Of a DNA stretch of 64,000 nucleotides, positions 9,212 through 19,061 are shown one piece after another (position 1 is the first letter of the stretch; every line of letters starts with the position of its first letter). Origin of the DNA: Sinomonas sp. ASV322 (GTDB taxonomy: Bacteria; Actinomycetota; Actinomycetes; Actinomycetales; Micrococcaceae); the NCBI RefSeq assembly GCF_030908245.1, contig NZ_JAVFJJ010000004.1, positions 248,001 through 312,000 on the forward strand. Reading direction: 5' to 3'. Under the pieces are notes generated by a model. The model saw only the letters and a program-made list of their open reading frames with translations, ran no database searches and had not been told where the DNA came from. A program made the translations under genes and the position numbers.

Positions 9212-10417
9212 GTGACAGACGCCATGCTGCCGTTGATTATCGCTGTGATCGTGCTCCTCGTCGTCGCCGGGTCCATCATCGGGCTCGTGCGCGGACGCCG
9301 CTCGAGGGTCCGCTACACCGGGACCCGGGACGCCAACGACCTAGCGGCCTCCCCGGGGAGGCCCGAAGGCGGGGAGGCATCTGGTGCCCCGGTGGCTGTT
9401 GCCGAATCGCCCGGCGCGCCAGCCGAACTGGCCGAGGCGCCCACGGAGATCCGGGATGAAGCCGTCGTCGAGGCGGTTCCGACCGAGACGCCTGCGCCTG
9501 TCGCGGGACGCCTCCAGCGGCTCCGCGAGAGGCTCGTCAAGAGCAACAACGTGCTCGGGAAGGGCCTCCTGGCGCTCCTCTCGAGCGATCGCATCGACGA
9601 TTCTGTCTGGGACGAGGTCGAGGAGACTCTCCTCCTCGCCGACATCGGCACCGAGCCGAGCCTCGAGCTCGTCGACACGCTCAAGGAGCGCGTCAAGGTC
9701 ATGGGCAGCCGCAAGCCCGACGAGGTTCGGGCGATGCTCCGCGAGGAGCTCATCAAGCTCGTCGACCCGAGCCTCGACCGCTCGCTCAGCGTCGACCGGA
9801 AGGCGGGCAAGCCCGCCGTCGTCCTCGTCGTGGGCGTCAACGGCGTCGGGAAGACGACGACGGTCGGCAAGCTTGCGCGCGTCCTCGTCGCGGAAGACAA
9901 GGACGTCATCCTGGGCGCCGCGGACACGTTCCGCGCCGCCGCGGCCGAGCAGCTTGCGACGTGGGGCGCGCGAGTCGGGGTGCCGACCGTGAAGTCCGAC
10001 GTCGACGGCGCCGACCCGGCTTCCGTTGCGTTCGAGGCCGTCAAGGCGGGCATCGAGCAAGAAGTCGACGTCGTCATGGTCGATACGGCCGGTCGTCTGC
10101 AGAACAAGGTCGGCCTCATGGACGAGCTCGGCAAGGTCAAGCGGGTCATCGAGAAGCAGGCCGAAGTCGACGAAGTGCTCCTGGTCCTCGACGCGACGAC
10201 GGGCCAGAACGGGCTCAATCAGGCCCGCGTCTTCTCCGAGGTGGTGGACATCACGGGCATCGTGCTCACGAAGCTCGACGGCACCGCGAAGGGCGGCATC
10301 GTCGTCGCGATCCAGAAGCAGCTCGGCGTCCCGGTCAAGCTCGTCGGCCTCGGTGAGGGCCCGGACGACCTCGCCCCGTTCGACGTCGAGGGCTTCGTCG
10401 ACGCGATCCTCAACTAG
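9212..10417 (+). CDS. ftsY: Signal recognition particle receptor FtsY
   Basis: FtsY docks SRP-bound ribosomes to the membrane and is the GTPase partner of Ffh, encoded about 10 kb downstream. The 401-residue protein has an N-terminal membrane anchor (LPLIIAVIVLLVVAGSIIG followed by RGRRSR), an acidic Ala/Glu-rich A region to about residue 95, then the NG domain with the GTP-binding loop GVNGVGKTTT near residues 207-216, DTAGR and TKLDGTAKGG. GTG start at 9212; an in-frame ATG at 9224 is an alternative just before the anchor. It is probably co-transcribed with smc. Confidence 0.96.
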   Translation: MTDAMLPLIIAVIVLLVVAGSIIGLVRGRRSRVRYTGTRDANDLAASPGRPEGGEASGAPVAVAESPGAPAELAEAPTEIRDEAVVEAVPTETPAPVAGRLQRLRERLVKSNNVLGKGLLALLSSDRIDDSVWDEVEETLLLADIGTEPSLELVDTLKERVKVMGSRKPDEVRAMLREELIKLVDPSLDRSLSVDRKAGKPAVVLVVGVNGVGKTTTVGKLARVLVAEDKDVILGAADTFRAAAAEQLATWGARVGVPTVKSDVDGADPASVAFEAVKAGIEQEVDVVMVDTAGRLQNKVGLMDELGKVKRVIEKQAEVDEVLLVLDATTGQNGLNQARVFSEVVDITGIVLTKLDGTAKGGIVVAIQKQLGVPVKLVGLGEGPDDLAPFDVEGFVDAILN

Positions 10418-10510
10418 GGGCTCGGCCTCCGGCCTTGACACGCGCGGCGCCGCTGTCGCACCGTGATGGGGCGGGGTGTTCCATTGCTGTCCTCATGACT
10501 AGGAGGAGCG

Positions 10511-13500
10511 ATGCGCCCCGCCCGTCGTTCGCGCACCCTTGCCGCCGCCACCGCAACCCTGACCGCCTTTTTCGGACTCGCGGCCGTGCCTGCGCACGCT
10601 GCATCCAGCCCGCCCGCCTTCGTCCAGCAGGCGTCCGCCCATCAGGGCGGGGCCGCCTCGCTGGCCGTCACGCCGGGCTCAGCCATCACCGCCGGCAACC
10701 GGCTCATCGTCGAGGTGGGTGTGTGGGGGAGCAGCTCCCCGACCGCGTCAACCGTGACTGACTCCGCCGGCAACGTCTACACCGAGCTCGTGCACTTCGC
10801 GGCATCGGAGCGCACGGAACTGAGTGTGTGGACCGCCCAGATCACGGCTGGTGGGGGCACGAAGCCCGTCGTGACCGTCAAGCCGACCTCGACGGCGGAC
10901 GTGGGCGTCGCCGTGCTCGAGTACTCGGGGCTCTCGACGGCGGCCGGCACTGCCTCGCTCGATGTCCACGCTCAGGCCACCGGTACGACGTCGGGCGCCG
11001 GCACGGTGTCTTCGGGGTCCACGCCGGCCGCCACCGGGGCGGGGGAGCTCGCAGTGGGCTTCTACGCCGATTCGGGGTTCGGGAACGCCCTCGGCGGCGG
11101 GACCGGCTTCTCGGTGCGGACAAACGTCTCGAATGCGACCGACATAGAGCTCGCCGTCGAGGACGCCGCGGTGGGATCCGGCGCGACGCCCGCCGCGGGC
11201 TTCACGACGGGCGCGAATACGACGTGGCTCGCCGCGACCCTCGTGTTCCTCCCCGCGAGCACCGTGGCGGCGACGGCGCCCGGGGCCCCGACCGGTGTCA
11301 CCGCAAGCCCCGGGAACGGCGGCGCGTCGGTGTCCTGGACCGCGCCTTCGGACGGCGGCTCGCAGATCACGTCCTACACCGTGACCCCCTATGCGGCGGG
11401 GGCCCCGCAGAAGCCGACGACCGTGAGCGGCACTCCGGCCGCGACGTCGGCCCAGATCTCCGGCCTCACGAACGGCACGTCCTATACGTTTGCCGTCACC
11501 GCGACGAACGCGGTCGGCACGGGCCAGGCGTCGTCGCCGTCGAACGCGATCACACCCAGCACCACGGCCAACGGCCAATGGGGCGCCCTCATGAACTGGC
11601 CCATTGTCGCGGTGCACTCCGTTGTGCTCAATTCGGGCAAGCTCTTGCAGTGGGACGGCTGGGCGACGCCCGAGCCGACCTCGGTGTATGACCCGGCGAC
11701 GAAGACGTTCACGACCATCACCGCGCCGTCGAGCATCTTCTGCTCCGGCAACGCGAAGCTCCCCGACGGCCGCGTTCTCGTGGCGGGCGGCTACGGGGTC
11801 TCGACCACGGGCAACCTCGGCCTGACGGACGTCAACGTCTTCGACCCCTCGAGCCAATCGTGGAGCCGGCTCGCGAGCATGAACTATCCGCGCTGGTATC
11901 CGGACCTCGTGGAGCTCCCCGACGGCCGGTACGTTGCGATCAGCGGCAACTCGTCGAGTGCGTCGGCGTGGGCCGATACTCCGGAGCTGTACGATCCGGC
12001 GACCAACACGTGGACGGCCCTGTCGAAGATCAGCACGTCCCAGGTCCATGAGGAGGAGTACCCCTTCTCCTACTTGGCGCCCAACGGCAAGGTGTTCACG
12101 ATCGGGCCGTCCGAGGACGTCTCGTTCTGGCTCGATCCCTCGGCGCAGACCTGGACGTCGGTGGGCGCGAGCGGACTCACAAACGGCTCGTCCGTCATGT
12201 ACCGTCCGGGGAAGATCCTCTACAGCGGCGGCGCGCCGAGCGTGACGCTGACGACGACCGCGGTCGCCAAGGCCGCGACGATCGACCTGACGGCGGCCGC
12301 GCCCGCGTGGAAGTCCATCGCGCCCATGAACTACCCCCGCGTCTACCACACGCTCGTGACGCTTGCGGACGGTCGGGTCCTCGCGGTGGGCGGAGAGGCC
12401 ACGTCGGATCAGACTCAAGCCACGACCGGCGTCCTGCCCGCGGAGATCTGGGACCCGACGACCGGGGCGTGGAGCGTCATCGGACCGATGGCTGCGGCGC
12501 GCAACTACCACTCGACTGCCGTCCTCCAGCCGGACGGAAGCGTCTTGGTCGCCGGAGGGGGCCACGAGGAGTCCCTGAACAACCCGGGCCAGTACAACGC
12601 CCAGGTGTATTCGCCGTCGTACCTCTTGGGCGGGTCCCGGCCGACGATCAGCCAGGCGCCGGCCACCGCGTACTACGGCACCACGTTCAGCGTCAGCACG
12701 CCCGACGCGGCGTCCATCTCCGCCGTCAACCTCGTCTCCTTCGCGGCGGACACGCATCAGGCGGACATGGACCAGCATTTCGTGCCGCTGACGTTCACGG
12801 CAGGCTCCGGCTCGCTGAGCATCCAGGCTCCCGCGTCCGGAACCTACGCCCCGCCCGGCGACTACATGCTGTTCATCGTGAACGGCAGCGGCGTCCCGTC
12901 GATGGCCGCGACCGTCCACATCGCGCCGCAGCCGACGGCTCCCGCGGCCCCCACCGGCGTCACCGCGACGCCCGACAACGGGTCCGCAGTGATCGGTTGG
13001 ACGGCGCCGGCAAACGGCGGAGCGACGATCACGTCCTACTCCGTGACGCCGTGGACGGGGGGAACGGCACTCGCCCCGACGACCGTGACGGGCAGCCCCG
13101 CCGCCACGACCGCGACCGTCACGGGGCTCACGAACGGCACGCCGTACACGTTCACCGTGACCGCGACCAACTCGGTCGGGACATCGCCGGCCTCGGCGCC
13201 GTCGGCGAGCGTGACGCCGTCGAACGCGGTCGTGCCCGCCTTCATCCAGCAGGCCTCGACGCACGTGACCGGAGCGCCCTCGACGACCGTCTCGCTCGGG
13301 CAGCCCGTCCGGGCCGGCAACCGCCTTGTCGTCGAGGTCGGCGCGTGGGGCACGGCCTCCCCGACGACGAGCGGCGTGACGGACTCGGCGGGCAACACCT
13401 ACACCGAGCTCAGCCACTTCACGGCTTCGGACCACACCGAGCTGAGCGTGTGGACGGCGCCCATCACCGGAGGGGGCGGCGCCGCCGTGAGCGTCACGGC

Positions 13501-13885
13501 CTCGACGACGGCTCCCGCTGACGTCGGGGTCGCGGTCCTCGAATACTCCGGGCTCTCCACGGCGACGGGGGCGGGCGCAGTCGACGTCCAGGCCCATTCA
13601 ACCGGCACGACCGGCACGAAGGCGGCGACCGTCGCGTCCGGCGCAACGACCGCGACGGCTGCGTCGAACGAGCTCGCCGTCGGCTTCTACGCAGACTCGG
13701 GCTTCGGAGCTGCGCTCGCTGCTGGGTCAGGGTTCGCCTCGAGAGTCAACGTCTCGGGGACATCGGACATGGAGTTGATGGTCGAGGACCAGCTCGTCGG
13801 CGCGGGAGCCACGCCCAGCGCGACGTTCTCCACGGGCGCACAGACCATATGGCTCGCGGCCCAGGTCGTGTTCCGGCACGGCTGA
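10511..13885 (+). CDS. Secreted copper-radical-oxidase-like protein (kelch/DUF1929) with FN3 domains and mirrored terminal repeats
   Basis: An 1124-residue exported protein. A Sec signal peptide (MRPARRSRTL, then a hydrophobic core, AHA at 28-30) is followed by repeat A (about 34-250), a fibronectin type III domain (255-352), a kelch-rich galactose/glyoxal-oxidase core with C-terminal DUF1929 domain (360-808), a second FN3 domain (812-905) and a second copy of repeat A (909-1124). The core keeps the residues expected for a copper-radical site: Cys411 (FCSG) and Tyr463 (RWYP) as the crosslinked pair, Tyr676-His677 (NYHS) and His749 (DTHQ). The two A copies share AGNRL, VEVG, TDSAGN.YTEL, VAVLEYSGLST and ELAVGFYADSGFG. 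Substrate unknown; an aldehyde or alcohol oxidase making H2O2 outside the cell is the family-based inference. ATG behind a strong AGGAGGAG; a TTGACA -35-like box lies at 10435-10440. It has no co-directional partner. Confidence 0.85.
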   Translation: MRPARRSRTLAAATATLTAFFGLAAVPAHAASSPPAFVQQASAHQGGAASLAVTPGSAITAGNRLIVEVGVWGSSSPTASTVTDSAGNVYTELVHFAASERTELSVWTAQITAGGGTKPVVTVKPTSTADVGVAVLEYSGLSTAAGTASLDVHAQATGTTSGAGTVSSGSTPAATGAGELAVGFYADSGFGNALGGGTGFSVRTNVSNATDIELAVEDAAVGSGATPAAGFTTGANTTWLAATLVFLPASTVAATAPGAPTGVTASPGNGGASVSWTAPSDGGSQITSYTVTPYAAGAPQKPTTVSGTPAATSAQISGLTNGTSYTFAVTATNAVGTGQASSPSNAITPSTTANGQWGALMNWPIVAVHSVVLNSGKLLQWDGWATPEPTSVYDPATKTFTTITAPSSIFCSGNAKLPDGRVLVAGGYGVSTTGNLGLTDVNVFDPSSQSWSRLASMNYPRWYPDLVELPDGRYVAISGNSSSASAWADTPELYDPATNTWTALSKISTSQVHEEEYPFSYLAPNGKVFTIGPSEDVSFWLDPSAQTWTSVGASGLTNGSSVMYRPGKILYSGGAPSVTLTTTAVAKAATIDLTAAAPAWKSIAPMNYPRVYHTLVTLADGRVLAVGGEATSDQTQATTGVLPAEIWDPTTGAWSVIGPMAAARNYHSTAVLQPDGSVLVAGGGHEESLNNPGQYNAQVYSPSYLLGGSRPTISQAPATAYYGTTFSVSTPDAASISAVNLVSFAADTHQADMDQHFVPLTFTAGSGSLSIQAPASGTYAPPGDYMLFIVNGSGVPSMAATVHIAPQPTAPAAPTGVTATPDNGSAVIGWTAPANGGATITSYSVTPWTGGTALAPTTVTGSPAATTATVTGLTNGTPYTFTVTATNSVGTSPASAPSASVTPSNAVVPAFIQQASTHVTGAPSTTVSLGQPVRAGNRLVVEVGAWGTASPTTSGVTDSAGNTYTELSHFTASDHTELSVWTAPITGGGGAAVSVTASTTAPADVGVAVLEYSGLSTATGAGAVDVQAHSTGTTGTKAATVASGATTATAASNELAVGFYADSGFGAALAAGSGFASRVNVSGTSDMELMVEDQLVGAGATPSATFSTGAQTIWLAAQVVFRHG

Positions 13886-13904
13886 GGGCAGGCGCGTTGC
13901 CTCC

Positions 13905-15116
13905 TCAGACAGGCGTTCGACGGCGGCGCGCGGCCCACGCGGGCATCGCGGCGAGGAGGCACGCGCCCGAGGCCGCGAAGGCCCACCCGTAGCCCACGCT
14001 GTCCGCGAGGAGCCCCGCGAGCAAGGGCCCGATGATGCTCCCGACGTCGGAGACCATCTGGAACACCGCGAGCGGGGCGCCCCCGCTGCGCTCGCGTCCG
14101 ATCGCGTCGGCGACCGTGGCCTGGAGCGCGGGGCCGAGGAGGCCGGAACCGAATCCTGCGACGACGGAAAGCGCGTAGAGGATCGCGTCGGATCCGCTCA
14201 GGCCCATGAGTCCCGTGCCCGCGGCGGCGATCACGAGGCCCGCCAAGGCGAGCGGACGGCGGCCCCACGAGTCGACCAGACGCCCCGAGAAGGTCAGCGC
14301 GCCGGCCGTGCCGAGCGCGAAGAGGGTGAGCGCCAGCCCCGCGGTTGCGGGCGAGGAGTGCAATGCGGCCGCGGCGAAGAGGGGTACGAGCGCCATGCGG
14401 ATTCCGAAGGTGGCCCAGCCGTTCGCGAAGCTCGCGACGAGCGAGGCCCGATACGGCGGGAGAGCGAAGGCCTCCGTGAGCCGTAGGGGCGGGAGCCTGT
14501 TCTCGGTCCGCGCCGCCCGGCCGCGGCCGAGGAAAAGGCCGACGACCGACGCCGCCACGACGAGCGTGCCCGCGTACACGAGAAAGGGCACCCGCAGACC
14601 CCACCCCGCGAGGAGACCGCCCACGAGTGGCCCCGCGATGTTGCCGAGCAGGAACGATGAGGCGTAGAGACCGCTCACTCGACCGCGGGCCTCGGGCGGG
14701 GCGAGCCGGACGATGAGGCCTGAGGCGGAGATCGTGAACATGGTCGAGCCGATGCCCGCGAGCCCACGGAAGAGGAGCAACTGCCAATAGTCGCCCGCGA
14801 ACGCGCACGAACCCGTGAAGACGGCGACCGTGAGCACACCGATGACGTAGACGGGACGCTCGCCGAGGCGGTTCACGAGCGACCCCGCAGTCGGGGCAAG
14901 CACGAGCCGTGCGAGCGCGAAGACGCTCACGATGATGGATGCCGCCGTCGCGCCGACGCCGAAGCTCGCCGCGAACTGGGGGAGGACCGGGGCAACGATG
15001 CCGAAGCCGATCGCGATCGCAAAGGCGGCGACGACGAGCACCCATACGTCGCGGGGAACGGCAGGGCGGACGGGCATCGAACGGGAGGCGACGCCGCGGA
15101 AGACACGAAGGGGCAC
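13905..15116 (-). CDS. MFS transporter, 12-TM drug/metabolite exporter type
   Basis: A 403-residue integral membrane protein with about twelve hydrophobic segments in two halves and the MFS loop motif after TM2 (GSLVNRLGERPV) repeated after TM8 (GRLVDSWGRRPL). It ends in a basic RRRRTPV tail. The TM5 region is glycine/proline rich (LLGNIAGPLVGGLLAGWG), as in drug:H+ antiporters; the substrate cannot be named. GTG at 15114-15116 is the longest start; ATG at 15075-15077 (MPVRPAV) is an alternative. Neither has a good ribosome-binding site. It converges on the oxidase gene, with only 19 bases between stops, and its promoter region abuts the nitrogen-control region of amt. Confidence 0.8.
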   Translation of the reverse strand: MPLRVFRGVASRSMPVRPAVPRDVWVLVVAAFAIAIGFGIVAPVLPQFAASFGVGATAASIIVSVFALARLVLAPTAGSLVNRLGERPVYVIGVLTVAVFTGSCAFAGDYWQLLLFRGLAGIGSTMFTISASGLIVRLAPPEARGRVSGLYASSFLLGNIAGPLVGGLLAGWGLRVPFLVYAGTLVVAASVVGLFLGRGRAARTENRLPPLRLTEAFALPPYRASLVASFANGWATFGIRMALVPLFAAAALHSSPATAGLALTLFALGTAGALTFSGRLVDSWGRRPLALAGLVIAAAGTGLMGLSGSDAILYALSVVAGFGSGLLGPALQATVADAIGRERSGGAPLAVFQMVSDVGSIIGPLLAGLLADSVGYGWAFAASGACLLAAMPAWAARRRRTPV

Positions 15117-15129
15117 GCATCAACACTAC

Positions 15130-15197
15130 GAAACACCCCGTTAACACGTCGGTGACGAGGCCTTAACTCGCGGGATGAAGTTGTAACACGAGGGCAA
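15130..15197 (+). promoter_or_regulatory. GlnR-type operator array and promoter of the first amt-glnK operon
   Basis: Four pentamers lie exactly 11 bases apart: GAAAC (15130-15134), TTAAC (15141-15145), GTGAC (15152-15156) and TTAAC (15163-15167). This GTNAC/GAAAC pattern with six-base spacers is the binding-site style of GlnR, the OmpR-family nitrogen regulator of actinobacteria. A further conserved block TTGTAACACG at 15181-15190 probably includes the -10 region. The same layout occurs before the second amt. Just downstream, 15192-15205 is a near-perfect palindrome GGGCAATTTTGCCC that the second operon lacks. PhoP, another OmpR-family regulator with 11-bp pitch, cannot be excluded as the ligand. 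Confidence 0.75.
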
Positions 15198-15315
15198 TTT
15201 TGCCCGCGAGCGGATGAAACACCCGGGGAGGAATCTGATGTCAGTGGTTCGGACGGGCCGCCGTTATGGCGCCCCCGGGCCTGAGGACCCCGTTCCCCCC
15301 TCGAAAGGCAACACC

Positions 15316-16698
15316 ATGACCCCCACCCTCAACGCGGGCGACACCGCTTGGGTGCTCGCATCGGCGGCCCTCGTGCTGCTCATGACGCCCGGGCTCGCGT
15401 TCTTCTACGGCGGCATGACCCGCGCGAAGTCCGTCCTGAACATGATGATGATGAGCTTCGGCGCCATCGCGCTCGTCGGGGTCCTGTGGGCGACCGTCGG
15501 GTACTCGATGTCGTTCGGCACGGACGCGTTCGGCGGTCTCGTCGGCAACCTTGACAAGTTCGGACTCCACCACGTCCTTTCGACCGGTTCCGACATGCCG
15601 CTCTCGGGGACGATCCCCGAGCTCGCGTTCGTCGGATTCCAGGCGGTCTTCGCCATCATCACGGTCGCGCTCATCTCCGGCTCGATCGCGGACCGCGCGA
15701 AGTTCGGCTCGTGGATGGTCTTCGCGGCGTTCTTTGCGGTCCTCGTCTACTTCCCGGTCGCGCACTGGGTGTTCGACGGCAACAAGGACGCGAACGGCAA
15801 CTTCATCGGCGGCTGGCTCAACGGCCTCGGCGTTATCGACTTCGCCGGTGGTACGGCGGTCCACATCAACGCCGGTGCGGCTGGCCTTGCGCTCGCCCTC
15901 GTGCTCGGCAAGCGCCGCGGCTTCGGCAAGGACCCGAACCACCGTCCCCACAACCTTCCGTTCGTCATGCTCGGCGCGGGCCTCCTGTGGTTCGGCTGGT
16001 TCGGCTTCAACGCCGGCTCGGCGCTCGCCGCCAACGGCACGGCAGCCTTCGCCTGGATCAACACGCTCATCGCCCCGTGCGCCGCGACGCTCGGCTGGCT
16101 GATCGTCGAGAAGCTCCGCGACGGCCACGCGACGTCCCTCGGTGCCGCGTCGGGCGCCGTAGCGGGCCTCGTCGCCATCACGCCGGCCTGTGCCGCGATC
16201 TCCCCGCTCTACGCGATCATCCTCGGTGTCCTCGCCGGCGCGGTCTGCGCGCTCGCGGTCGGCCTCAAGTACAAGTTCGGCTACGACGACTCGCTCGACG
16301 TCGTGGGCGTCCACCTCGTCGGCGGCGTCATCGGCACGCTCTTCATCGGCCTCGCGGCGAGCCCCGGCGCTCCGTCCGCCGGCACGGGCCTCTTCTACGG
16401 CGGCGGCTTCGACCTCCTCGGCAAGCAGGCCATCGGCGCCGGCTCTGTCCTCGGCTACTCGTTCGTCGTCTCGCTCCTCATCGGCCTGCTCATCAAGGTC
16501 ACGATCGGCTTCCGCGTCACGACCGAGGCGGAAGAGGCGGGCGTCGACATCGCGATCCACGCCGAGACGGCCTACTCCTCGACGTCCTCCGGGAACACGT
16601 TCCACCCGCTCGGCTCGAAGGCCACGGAGGAGATCGCCGGATTCAACGCCGATGATCTGCTGACCGAGTCCGCCAAGGCAGGGAAGGTAACTTCATGA
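15316..16698 (+). CDS. amt: Ammonium transporter (first copy, intact twin-His motif)
   Basis: An Amt/Rh-family channel of 460 residues with eleven predicted membrane helices that imports ammonium/ammonia. Family motifs are clear: FYGGMTRAKSVLN, FVGFQAVFAIIT, the DFAGGTAVHINAG segment with pore His163, WFGWFGFNAGS and DVVGVHLVGG with pore His313; these are the two histidines of the twin-His motif. The basic/acidic C-terminal tail (about 400-460) is the usual site of PII regulation. I chose ATG 15316, with AAAGG eight bases upstream; the longer frame starting at 15214 adds 34 non-homologous residues. The stop overlaps the glnK start (ATGA). Confidence 0.96.
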   Translation: MTPTLNAGDTAWVLASAALVLLMTPGLAFFYGGMTRAKSVLNMMMMSFGAIALVGVLWATVGYSMSFGTDAFGGLVGNLDKFGLHHVLSTGSDMPLSGTIPELAFVGFQAVFAIITVALISGSIADRAKFGSWMVFAAFFAVLVYFPVAHWVFDGNKDANGNFIGGWLNGLGVIDFAGGTAVHINAGAAGLALALVLGKRRGFGKDPNHRPHNLPFVMLGAGLLWFGWFGFNAGSALAANGTAAFAWINTLIAPCAATLGWLIVEKLRDGHATSLGAASGAVAGLVAITPACAAISPLYAIILGVLAGAVCALAVGLKYKFGYDDSLDVVGVHLVGGVIGTLFIGLAASPGAPSAGTGLFYGGGFDLLGKQAIGAGSVLGYSFVVSLLIGLLIKVTIGFRVTTEAEEAGVDIAIHAETAYSSTSSGNTFHPLGSKATEEIAGFNADDLLTESAKAGKVTS

Positions 16699-17033
16699 AG
16701 CTCATCACCGCGATCGTCCGGCCCGAGAAGCTCGAGGCCATCAGGGAGGGCCTCGAATCCTACGGGGTTCAGGGACTGACGGTCAGCACGGCGAGCGGCT
16801 ACGGCCAGCAGCGCGGCTACACCGAGGTGTACCGCGGCGCCGAGTACAGCGTCGACCTCCTCCCCAAGATCCGGGTCGAGATCCTCGCGACCGACGAGCA
16901 GACGGATGACATCCTGGACGTCCTCATCACCACGGCCAACACGGGCCGGGCCGGCGACGGCAAGGTGTGGACGGTGGACGTCCACGAGGCGATCAGGGTT
17001 CGGACCGGCGAGCGAGGAGCCGCCGCGATCTGA
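16695..17033 (+). CDS. glnK: PII nitrogen-regulatory protein GlnK (first copy)
   Basis: A 112-residue PII protein, the normal length. It starts [16 protein letters not shown], has the T-loop [14 protein letters not shown] with Tyr51, the residue adenylylated or uridylylated by GlnD in other bacteria, and ends with the B/C-loop region [14 protein letters not shown] that binds ATP and 2-oxoglutarate. ATG at 16695 overlaps the amt stop, so the two are co-translated. In this family GlnK plugs its cognate Amt when nitrogen is plentiful. No glnD follows; the operon ends at a hairpin and a second amt-glnK pair begins. Confidence 0.96.
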   Translation: MKLITAIVRPEKLEAIREGLESYGVQGLTVSTASGYGQQRGYTEVYRGAEYSVDLLPKIRVEILATDEQTDDILDVLITTANTGRAGDGKVWTVDVHEAIRVRTGERGAAAI

Positions 17034-17053
17034 GCGCCACCCTTGTGAAGGCA

Positions 17054-17089
17054 AGCGGACGACGGCGGGACATCCCGCCGTCGTCCGCT
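17054..17089 (+). terminator. Hairpin terminator after the first glnK
   Basis: A perfect 16-base inverted repeat (17054-17069 with 17074-17089, loop ACAT) whose arm contains GGACGACGGCGGG. It lies 20 bases behind the glnK stop and has only a short T stretch after it. The ACGACGGCG core recurs in hairpins at 44302 and 57990. Confidence 0.7.
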
Positions 17090-17151
17090 TCCGTTTGCGC
17101 GGCGCACGGCGCGCGCAGGGGGACCCCGGAAAAGCCCGAAAACAAGCGGAT

Positions 17152-17219
17152 GAAACATCCCGTTAACGCGGCGGTGACGTCCTCTTTACGTCAGTTGGAA
17201 TCTTGTAACACGTGAGCAA
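17152..17219 (+). promoter_or_regulatory. GlnR-type operator array and promoter of the second amt-glnK operon
   Basis: GAAAC (17152-17156), TTAAC (17163-17167), GTGAC (17174-17178) and TTTAC (17185-17189) repeat the 11-base pitch of the array at 15130. TTGTAACACG at 17203-17212 sits at the same distance from the first pentamer (GTAAC begins 53 bases downstream in both). The two regions are clearly copies, diverged mainly in the spacers. Confidence 0.75.
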
Positions 17220-17300
17220 CATGACCGCCTGAAGTCGGAAACACCGCACCGAGAATCTGGACGGCAAGAGAAGCCCGTCCCTCGGAAGGCACGACGACAC

Positions 17301-19042
<1,742 letters not shown>

Positions 19043-19061
19043 CCCGCCGGTTCGAGAACGG

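Noticed and set aside
4522..9279. Very long open frame (1585 codons) on the minus strand opposite smc and mutM
   Set aside because: It mirrors a coding strand with strong third-position G+C bias; the translation is a low-complexity Arg/Glu/Gly/Leu mix with no domain, while smc and mutM on the plus strand are certain.
10748..13597. 949-codon open frame antisense to the secreted oxidase
   Set aside because: Arg/Gly-rich shadow frame caused by codon bias; no start signal, signal peptide or motif.
15192..15205. GGGCAATTTTGCCC palindrome as a second operator of amt
   Set aside because: It lies near the expected start site of the first amt, but the otherwise matching second promoter lacks it and I know of no regulator with this site; noted in the promoter entry only.
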